Origin: Candidatus Altimarinota bacterium
GTDB taxonomy: Bacteria; Patescibacteriota; Gracilibacteria; UBA1369; LOWO2-01-FULL-3
Assembly: GCA_029939035.1 (NCBI GenBank)
Contig: JAOZTS010000036.1
Span: 1-10,339, forward strand
Reading direction: 5' to 3'
DNA length: 10,339 nt
Within the stretch, counting starts at the first letter, position 1; the number at the start of each line of letters is the position of its first letter. The notes beneath the pieces were generated by a model. That model saw nothing but the letters and a program-made list of their open reading frames with translations, was not told where the DNA came from and searched no databases. The translations under genes and the position numbers were made by a program. This document shows, one piece after another, positions 5,756 to 10,339 of this stretch.

Positions 5756-5845
5756 GGAGAGATGGCTGAGTGGTCGAAAGTACACGCTTGGAAAGCGTGC
5801 GTGGCAGAAATGTCACCGGGGGTTCGAATCCCCCTCTCTCCGCCA
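5756..5845 (+). tRNA. tRNA-Ser(GGA)
   Basis: Class II tRNA of 90 nt with a long variable arm. Acceptor GGAGAGA pairs with TCTCTCC; anticodon stem CACGC/GCGTG closes the loop TTGGAAA, giving anticodon GGA (UCC/UCU codons). The T-loop region is GGTTCGAATC. G discriminator (5842) and encoded CCA (5843-5845). A weak promoter, TTTAAA (5695-5700) / 17 nt / TATAGT (5718-5723), lies upstream. Its last 33 nt overlap, in antisense, the end of the AbrB-like gene. Confidence 0.96.
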
Positions 5846-6031
5846 TTCACCGTTGGGATTTAGAAGATCCTCCATTATTTCCTCTTCAGTTTTAGCTTCT
5901 TTTATTTCAATAGGCCTTAAGGTAATAATCCCGTTTTCACCTAACAACGAAAACCATCCACTTTTACAAAGATGTCTATAAATACTAGAAATCGTAATTT
6001 GGAACTTTGGCGAAATTTTTATGAGCTTCAT
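5813..6031 (-). CDS. AbrB/MazE-like swapped-hairpin DNA-binding protein (72 aa)
   Basis: The N-terminal 50 residues follow the looped-hinge-helix pattern of AbrB/SpoVT/MazE antitoxin-type proteins: a first strand KLIKISPKFQITI, a short helix IYRHLCKSG, then WFSLLGENGIITLRPIEI. They are followed by an acidic helix KEAKTEEEIMEDLLN. Such proteins bind DNA as intertwined dimers and often repress their own promoter. No toxin gene lies beside it, so an orphan regulator is likelier than a toxin-antitoxin pair. Its last 11 codons (GEWRREGDSNPR end) are the antisense of the tRNA-Ser 3' end, so the original C-terminus may have been lost or replaced there. It ends in TGA. No Shine-Dalgarno sequence; nested inverted repeats lie upstream. 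Confidence 0.6.
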   Translation of the reverse strand: MKLIKISPKFQITISSIYRHLCKSGWFSLLGENGIITLRPIEIKEAKTEEEIMEDLLNPNGEWRREGDSNPR

Positions 6032-6139
6032 ATGTAGTAGTTATTTTTCTGAATTGTAAAATAGTAAAATTTTTGGACTATTTTACGATCCGCAAAAACA
6101 ACATACCCAACAAACGTTAAAAATTTCTAAATTTCGCCA
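6008..6139. repeat. outer 11-bp inverted repeat spanning the abrB-like gene start
   Basis: TGGCGAAATTT (6008-6018) and AAATTTCGCCA (6129-6139) are exact reverse complements. One arm lies within codons 5-8 of the AbrB-like gene, the other immediately after the TMEM43-family stop codon. In a read-through minus-strand transcript they could pair and enclose the AbrB-like start region. Confidence 0.6.
6056..6086. promoter_or_regulatory. inner 10-bp inverted repeat, putative autoregulatory operator
   Basis: GTAAAATAGT (6056-6065) and ACTATTTTAC (6077-6086) form a perfect inverted repeat with an 11-bp centre, 25 bp upstream of the AbrB-like ATG. The left arm runs into a second GTAAAAT (partial tandem copy). 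Spaced AT-rich palindromes upstream of their own gene are typical operators of MazE/AbrB-type regulators, so autoregulation is a reasonable inference. The site also begins with AATTGTAAA (6052-6060), similar to the repeats at 1225-1278. Confidence 0.6.
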
Positions 6140-7396
6140 CTATTTCTTCAAAATATTCTTTCCGTGACTTTCTCTTTTCAAGAAATACACAACAATCACG
6201 AGGGTTATCACAACCGCGATAACAACCGCAATAACGCTATGCAGTATCATTGAAATCAAAATAGTAACGATACTTAATATCGCTGCAACTATAAATGTCA
6301 CAAATTTCACAATTGACCGACTTATCTGTCCAAGAGCCGGAACGATTCCCAAGAAAACAACAACCGGTCCAAACAATGAAGAAAGTCCAACCCACATCAT
6401 CACAAATCCAATCAATCTGAAAATCCAAAGCATCATTGTGTATTCGCCATGCATTGTACTCAAAGCTTCATCACGAGTCCCAGCAAACATTCTATAAAGC
6501 GATTCTTCTGTATCCTCATCAACATAAGTCACCAATCGATCTCCATCCAATTCAGCAAAAATAGTTCCTTCAGTATTATTTCTAACAACAGAATAACTGA
6601 TTCTCAAATCTCCAACATCAGGAGAAGTCAAAGATCCTTCACCTACAAAAATAAAGTCTCCAGCAAGCCCAGAACCAGACTCTTCCGAAGTAGACCCAGC
6701 CACTTCTTCATCATCAACAGAAACACTCCATTCATAGCTAAAGTCTTCATCATCAGCCGCTTCTTCCACCACAGCATCAGTTTCTACACTCGCAGCCCCT
6801 AACTTACTCATATCAATCACATCTTCGCTCAAAGACAAATTTCTATACCCCGCCAATGACAATTTATTCATGTTCAACTCATAAACTCCAATTTTTGCAG
6901 ATCCAACTCTACTATCAAAATCTTCAATAGTCTTTGAAGGATTAGAGTGCTCTTCCGGATACTCAAAACTACTAGATGAAGTAGGGCTATGAACCCATTC
7001 CTTTGCGTAAGAATATGTAGTTTCAGTAGTTTGTCCTCCACCCCATTCATCTTCAGTCGTAGAACTTGTGTTCTCAACCCACGCATACATCTCAACAGTT
7101 CGACTCACCGCCAAGTAATCTCCAGGAACCAAATAAAGCCCATCGCCAATCTGTTCCTCCGACACAACATCTCCAGTCACATAAATAAAATCCCCATCCG
7201 CACCGGCATCAATCTGATCAGCGCTTATCTCTACTGCGTTCTTTGCGATTTCAGAAACATCCACTCTTCCCTCGTTCCAATACAGAACTCCGAATGAAAT
7301 AATAAATAGAATAATACCGATAAAGATCCCTTTAATTGCACCCATAAGGCGAGATCCAAGCCCAGTTTTAGTGGTTTTTGTAAACTGATGAGCCAT
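6140..7396 (-). CDS. TMEM43 (LUMA) family membrane protein
   Basis: A 418-aa protein with the layout of the TMEM43 family. One N-terminal helix (about 20-38) ends in FGVLYWNEGR (35-44). A large extracytoplasmic domain (about 45-315) follows, containing DGDFIYVTGDV (67-77), SRTVEMYAWVE (98-108), AKEWVHSPTSSSSFEYPEEHSNP (131-153) and LYRMFAGTRDEAL (300-312). Three or four C-terminal helices (about 320-406) follow. The family is best known from animal inner nuclear membrane proteins; bacterial members are of unknown function, perhaps envelope organisation. A very acidic, Ser-rich insert (about 208-245) looks disordered. A TATAAC hexamer lies 10 nt before the ATG and there is no Shine-Dalgarno sequence. 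It is divergent from the spermidine-synthase-like gene, with only about 50 bp between them. Confidence 0.85.
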   Translation of the reverse strand: MAHQFTKTTKTGLGSRLMGAIKGIFIGIILFIISFGVLYWNEGRVDVSEIAKNAVEISADQIDAGADGDFIYVTGDVVSEEQIGDGLYLVPGDYLAVSRTVEMYAWVENTSSTTEDEWGGGQTTETTYSYAKEWVHSPTSSSSFEYPEEHSNPSKTIEDFDSRVGSAKIGVYELNMNKLSLAGYRNLSLSEDVIDMSKLGAASVETDAVVEEAADDEDFSYEWSVSVDDEEVAGSTSEESGSGLAGDFIFVGEGSLTSPDVGDLRISYSVVRNNTEGTIFAELDGDRLVTYVDEDTEESLYRMFAGTRDEALSTMHGEYTMMLWIFRLIGFVMMWVGLSSLFGPVVVFLGIVPALGQISRSIVKFVTFIVAAILSIVTILISMILHSVIAVVIAVVITLVIVVYFLKRESHGKNILKK

Positions 7397-7406
7397 AATT
7401 TTGAAG

Positions 7407-7412
7407 GTTATA
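7407..7412 (-). promoter_or_regulatory. candidate -10 of the TMEM43-family gene
   Basis: TATAAC on the minus strand, 10 nt before the ATG at 7396, predicting a leader of about 4 nt. No good -35. It overlaps the divergent promoter region of the spermidine-synthase-like gene. Confidence 0.4.
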
Positions 7413-7413
7413 T

Positions 7414-7442
7414 TTTAATCATCACGCATTTTACCCTATAAT
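7414..7442 (+). promoter_or_regulatory. promoter giving a leaderless spermidine-synthase-like mRNA
   Basis: TTTAAT (7414-7419), 17-nt spacer, perfect TATAAT (7437-7442). The TATAAT includes the first two bases of the upstream ATG (7441), so that ATG cannot be transcribed from this promoter. The start site predicted 7-8 nt downstream coincides with the next in-frame ATG at 7450. Confidence 0.6.
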
Positions 7443-7449
7443 GCCCGCA

Positions 7450-8907
7450 ATGAGAAAATATATATTAGAAATCATCGTTTTCTTTTCGGGAGCAATCGTC
7501 ATGATCCTGGAATTAGTAGGTTCTAGAGTGCTAGCACCACACGTTGGCACATCGATTTTGGTATGGACTAGTTTAATCGGAATAATTCTAGGTTCTCTGA
7601 GTTTTGGGTATTATCTAGGAGGAAGAATCGCCGACAAGAAAGCATCTTTCCGCATCCTCGCATTTATTCTCTTTTCAGCAGCAATTTTGATCGCATTCAC
7701 AACATTAATAAAAGATCCGGTCCTAACACTCATCCAAGCATCAATCAGAGATCTAAGAACTTCATCAGTAATCGCAACAATAGTTCTTTTCACACCTGCA
7801 AGCATCGCACTCGGAATGTTTTCTCCATACGCAGTAAAACTCAAACTACACAAACTAACGTCAACCGGAAGAACAGTAGGAAATCTATCAGCAATCTCTA
7901 CAATCGGAAGCATAGTCGGAACATTTTTGGCAGGATTTTTCTTGATAACATATTTCGGAAATACTAACTTATTACTTTTACTATCAGCTCTTTTAGTTCT
8001 AATTTCACTACTTACAGCTACATCCATAAAACTACGCGCCTTCATCACCGCAGCTTTAGTTATTGGAGTAATTGGTTTTGCTGCACAGGCCGGACAAAGC
8101 GCCGAAGCCATTGAACTAGACACAATTTACAGTCACGTACAAATTTACGAAGATGAATACCCAACAGGCCCAGTACGAATCCTAAAACTAAACAACAACT
8201 ATCACTCCGCAATGTACTTGGACAATGACAAACTGGTTTTTGAATATACAAAATACTATCGAATGGTAGATCATTTCATGCCAGAACTGGAAAATGCCCT
8301 AATGATAGGAGGCGGTGCTTACTCATACCCAAAAGATTTCCTAGCGAACCATGAAAATGCAAATCTAGATGTTGTAGAAATCGACTCCGAATTAACCGAA
8401 TTAGCAAAAGAATATTTCGGTTTAGAAGACGATCCACGACTAACCATTTTCCACGAAGACGGAAGAATTTACCTAAACAGCGCTGAAAAACAATATGACG
8501 CAATTTTCCAAGATGCATTCTCCTCTTCACTGGCAATTCCATACCATCTCACAACAGTTGAACACATCCAAAACATGTACGACGCCCTAACAGAAGACGG
8601 AGTCGCACTTGTAAACGTTATATCAAGAATGGAAGGAGAGGGAGGAAAATTTCTTTCAGCTCAATACCATACATACAAAGAAGTTTTTCCATACGTTTAC
8701 CTTTTCCCAGTCCAATATCCTGAAGATGCGGATATTGCACAAAACATTATGCTCGTAGCAACAAAATCTGAGAAAAATCTATCAAGCGAAAATTCCGAAC
8801 TAAATAATTATCTCAACCATTACTGGAAAAAAGAAATCCCAAATTATTTGCCAATCCTAACAGACGATTTTGCCCCCGTTGATCAATACACTCTAAAAAT
8901 GATTTAA
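7450..8907 (+). CDS. membrane-fused spermidine synthase-like protein
   Basis: A 485-aa two-part protein. Residues 1-215 hold about six to seven membrane helices (FFSGAIVMILELVGSRVLAP, SLIGIILGSLSFGYYLGGRIADK). Residues about 225-485 form a spermidine-synthase-type Rossmann domain: nucleotide loop MIGGGAY (285-291), acidic strand end VVEID (308-312), HEDGRIYL (335-342), the QDAF motif with D355 in the catalytic-loop position, and a C-terminal LTDDFAPVDQY (470-480). This matches proteins annotated as fused MFS/spermidine synthase. Aminopropyl transfer is not assured, because many membrane-fused members are uncharacterised. The start at 7450 is chosen over 7441 (three residues longer) because a TATAAT covers 7441. 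smpB begins 1 nt after the stop, so the two are probably co-transcribed. Confidence 0.88.
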   Translation: MRKYILEIIVFFSGAIVMILELVGSRVLAPHVGTSILVWTSLIGIILGSLSFGYYLGGRIADKKASFRILAFILFSAAILIAFTTLIKDPVLTLIQASIRDLRTSSVIATIVLFTPASIALGMFSPYAVKLKLHKLTSTGRTVGNLSAISTIGSIVGTFLAGFFLITYFGNTNLLLLLSALLVLISLLTATSIKLRAFITAALVIGVIGFAAQAGQSAEAIELDTIYSHVQIYEDEYPTGPVRILKLNNNYHSAMYLDNDKLVFEYTKYYRMVDHFMPELENALMIGGGAYSYPKDFLANHENANLDVVEIDSELTELAKEYFGLEDDPRLTIFHEDGRIYLNSAEKQYDAIFQDAFSSSLAIPYHLTTVEHIQNMYDALTEDGVALVNVISRMEGEGGKFLSAQYHTYKEVFPYVYLFPVQYPEDADIAQNIMLVATKSEKNLSSENSELNNYLNHYWKKEIPNYLPILTDDFAPVDQYTLKMI

Positions 8908-8908
8908 A

Positions 8909-9352
8909 ATGCCTGCTTACGCAAAAAACAAAAAGGCTTATCACGACTACGAAATTCTAGAAGACTACGAAGCCGGAATAGTTTTGAATGGTGACGAAGT
9001 AAAATCAATCAAAGCCAACCAGGCAAACCTCCAAGGTGGATACGTCGACGTAGAAAAAGACGAAGCATATTTGAACGAAGTCCACATTTCTCGATACAAA
9101 CATTCAGCCCGCGCCATCGACGAACCAACCCGCAAACGAAAACTCATTCTCCACAAAAAAGAAATCGCAAATATAGAAAAAGAAATCACCCAAAAAGGAA
9201 TAACCGCAATTCCAATCAAGCTCTACAGCAAAAAAGGTCTAATAAAACTCAAAATCGGCATCTGCCGCGGTAAAAAACTCTACGACAACCGCGACGCACT
9301 CAAAAAACGCTCCCAAGAAATGGAAATCAAACGCCAAATTAAGAGATACTAA
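8909..9352 (+). CDS. smpB: SsrA-binding protein SmpB
   Basis: A 147-aa protein with the full SmpB pattern. It starts KNKKAYHDYEILEDYEAGIVLNGDEVKSIK, followed by the OB-fold segment ANLQGGYVDVEKDEAYLNEVHISRYK, then RKRKLILHKKEI. The conserved strand pair LYSKKGLIKLKIGICRGKKLYDNRDALKKR leads into a basic C-terminal tail (QEMEIKRQIKRY). SmpB binds the tRNA-like part of tmRNA and carries it to stalled ribosomes; the basic tail enters the empty mRNA channel. The length is slightly short of the usual 150-160 residues but complete. It starts 1 nt after the preceding stop with no Shine-Dalgarno sequence, so translation is probably coupled. No ssrA gene is recognisable in the window. Confidence 0.97.
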   Translation: MPAYAKNKKAYHDYEILEDYEAGIVLNGDEVKSIKANQANLQGGYVDVEKDEAYLNEVHISRYKHSARAIDEPTRKRKLILHKKEIANIEKEITQKGITAIPIKLYSKKGLIKLKIGICRGKKLYDNRDALKKRSQEMEIKRQIKRY

Positions 9353-9415
9353 TTGCGACACGAGCAGACTCCAACACACTTGCTATAAATTTCAACACAG
9401 GCTCATCACCACCCC

Positions 9416-9443
9416 TTCCAATATTTCTAAAAAGTTTTATAAT
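9416..9443 (+). promoter_or_regulatory. candidate nadE promoter
   Basis: Perfect TATAAT at 9438-9443 with a weak TTCCAA at 9416-9421 (16-nt spacer). The start would be near 9450, giving an 18-nt leader with no Shine-Dalgarno sequence. The 115-bp gap between smpB and nadE (9353-9467) holds nothing else I can identify. Confidence 0.5.
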
Positions 9444-9467
9444 TAGGCACGTCCTAACCCCACAGAT

Positions 9468-10112
9468 ATGCATAATATATATACAAAAATAGTTGCTGGA
9501 ATTCACAAATTTTTCAAAGAGAATGCTTTTGAAAAAGCTGTTATTGGAGTTAGTGGTGGAATCGACTCAGCACTTTGCTTGAAACTTACAGTAGACGCAC
9601 TTGGAGCTGACAACGTTACGGCAATTTTAATGCCAGAAAAGGGAATTTCTTCTGATGAAAACTACCTTCACTCAAAGACACTTTGCCAATTTCTCAAAGT
9701 TGAATCGTTCAGCGTTCCGATCAACAAATTCCTCACAGATTTCCTGTCACTCCCGTGGAAACCAAACGATCTCGCGCAGATTAATACAAAAGCACGAATC
9801 AGAATGATCGTTCTCTACAACTTCTCAAACACAAGAAATTCATTAGTCATTGGAACTTCAAACAAAACCGAATTAGCACTTGGATATGGGACAAAACACG
9901 GAGACCTCGCTGCAGACTTGGAAGTAATTGGAGATCTTCTCAAAGAAGATGTATACAAATTGGCAGACCACGTTGGACTTCCTGTTGAGTTTTTACAAAA
10001 AACACCATCAGCAGAACTATATGCAGGACAAACTGACGAAGAAGAATTGGGAATTTCATACAAAGAAATCGACACAATTTTAAAACACATCGCCAACGGC
10101 CTAACCGAAGGA
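9468..10112 (+). CDS. nadE: NH3-dependent NAD+ synthetase, 3' end replaced
   Basis: Translation from the ATG at 9468 gives a NadE N-terminal and catalytic region. The PP-loop VIGVSGGIDSAL (SGGxDS at residues 29-34) binds ATP. RIRMIVLYNF, then IGTSNKTELALGYGTKHGDLAADLEVIGDLLKEDVYKLA and TPSAELYAGQTDEEELGISYKEID cover the deamido-NAD and ATP contacts. The enzyme amidates deamido-NAD with ammonia in the last step of NAD synthesis; no glutaminase domain is present. After KHIANGLTE (about residue 214) the protein should continue roughly 30 residues to its own stop. Instead the same frame runs into permease sequence to the window edge. The end given here is the approximate junction, not a stop codon. 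Confidence 0.9.
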
Positions 10113-10339
10113 CTCGGTATCACCGACCCCTACATCATGCTTGCCCTGATGTATTTACTCGCCGCCGTGATGACAGAAATCATCTCCAACAACGCCGTCG
10201 CCGTCCTCCTCACCCCCTTGGTCATCGTTGTGGCCCAAACACTTGGAGTCAACCCGATCCCATTTGTAGTGGCCGTCATGTTTGGCTCATCGGCGAGCTT
10301 CTCCACCCCGATCGGTTACCAAACCAACACGTTTGTTTA
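10089..10339 (+). CDS. SLC13-type anion permease C-terminal fragment (chimeric, partial)
   Basis: In frame with nadE, from about IANGLTEGLGI onward, the protein reads YIMLALMYLLAAVMTEIISNNAVAVLLTPLVIVVAQTLGVNPIPF and then FGSSASFSTPIGYQTNTFV at the window end. The ISNNA helix-loop and the TPIGYQTNT signature are characteristic of the last helices of SLC13/CitT-like divalent anion:Na+ permeases. The roughly 400-plus N-terminal residues such a permease needs are absent, and the gene runs off the window. Third codon positions switch from mostly A/T in nadE to mostly C/G here, so the segment probably comes from a different genome or a distant locus. Confidence 0.8.
   Translation, partial: MANGLTEGLGITDPYIMLALMYLLAAVMTEIISNNAVAVLLTPLVIVVAQTLGVNPIPFVVAVMFGSSASFSTPIGYQTNTFV

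Noticed and set aside
5691..5846. N-terminal extension MAERGGFEPP of the unknown 159-aa protein
   Set aside because: These residues are the well-known antisense translation of a tRNA-Ser gene; the ATG at 5690 with a TATAAT in front is the better start.
5813..6031. Toxin-antitoxin module around the AbrB/MazE-like gene
   Set aside because: No adjacent toxin-type gene: the neighbours are tRNA-Ser and a TMEM43-family membrane protein.
9815..10123. Minus-strand open frame of 102 codons opposite nadE
   Set aside because: It is antisense to the well-conserved NadE catalytic region and has no recognisable content.
1..10339. CRISPR arrays, insertion sequences or integrase genes
   Set aside because: No regularly spaced long repeats, transposase or recombinase motifs were seen in any frame.

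Overview
The window is AT-rich bacterial DNA (roughly 37% GC by eye). It has short intergenic gaps, compact genes on both strands, and two tRNA genes with encoded CCA. Gene content (a DUF5679 zinc ribbon, a PGPGW-like mini-membrane protein, a VIT-type metal transporter, a small site-2 protease, SmpB, a membrane spermidine-synthase-like protein) and the near absence of Shine-Dalgarno sequences fit an uncultivated Patescibacteria/CPR-type genome. That placement is inference; there is no rRNA or marker tree here. TGA serves as a normal stop, so nothing suggests the UGA=Gly code of Gracilibacteria/Absconditabacteria.

Layout. 1-185: possible 3' tail of an upstream gene, then tRNA-Thr(GGT). 191-1949: a minus-strand three-domain regulator (winged helix + GHKL ATPase + DUF4325) and a divergent membrane coiled-coil protein. 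Between them are four phased AATTGTAA(A)C repeats and a good sigma-70 promoter. 1946-4288: metal-handling block with an ArsP_2-type transporter and a 48-aa zinc ribbon on minus, and a VIT1/CCC1 transporter plus a 63-aa membrane protein on plus. A 15-bp palindrome sits in their shared promoter region. 4289-4516: a GC-rich gap that I read as an unannotated structured RNA on the minus strand. 4554-5690: M50 protease and an unknown helical protein, probably one operon. 5756-6139: tRNA-Ser(GGA) overlapped antisense by a small AbrB/MazE-like gene, preceded by nested inverted repeats. 6140-9352: a TMEM43-family membrane protein, divergent from a membrane spermidine-synthase-like protein that is followed 1 nt later by smpB. 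9468-10339: nadE, which turns in frame into the C-terminus of an SLC13-type permease near 10,086-10,112, where base composition shifts to GC-rich. This is most simply an assembly chimera at a contig end.

Two cross-cutting signals. First, none of the 13 starts has a convincing Shine-Dalgarno sequence, and several first-in-operon genes have a -10-like hexamer only 5-10 nt before the ATG, which implies leaderless mRNAs. In the clearest case the TATAAT overlaps the longest possible start codon of the spermidine-synthase-like gene. Second, regulatory-looking repeats sit at four divergent or intergenic points (1225-1278, 3330-3344, 4512-4554, 6008-6139).
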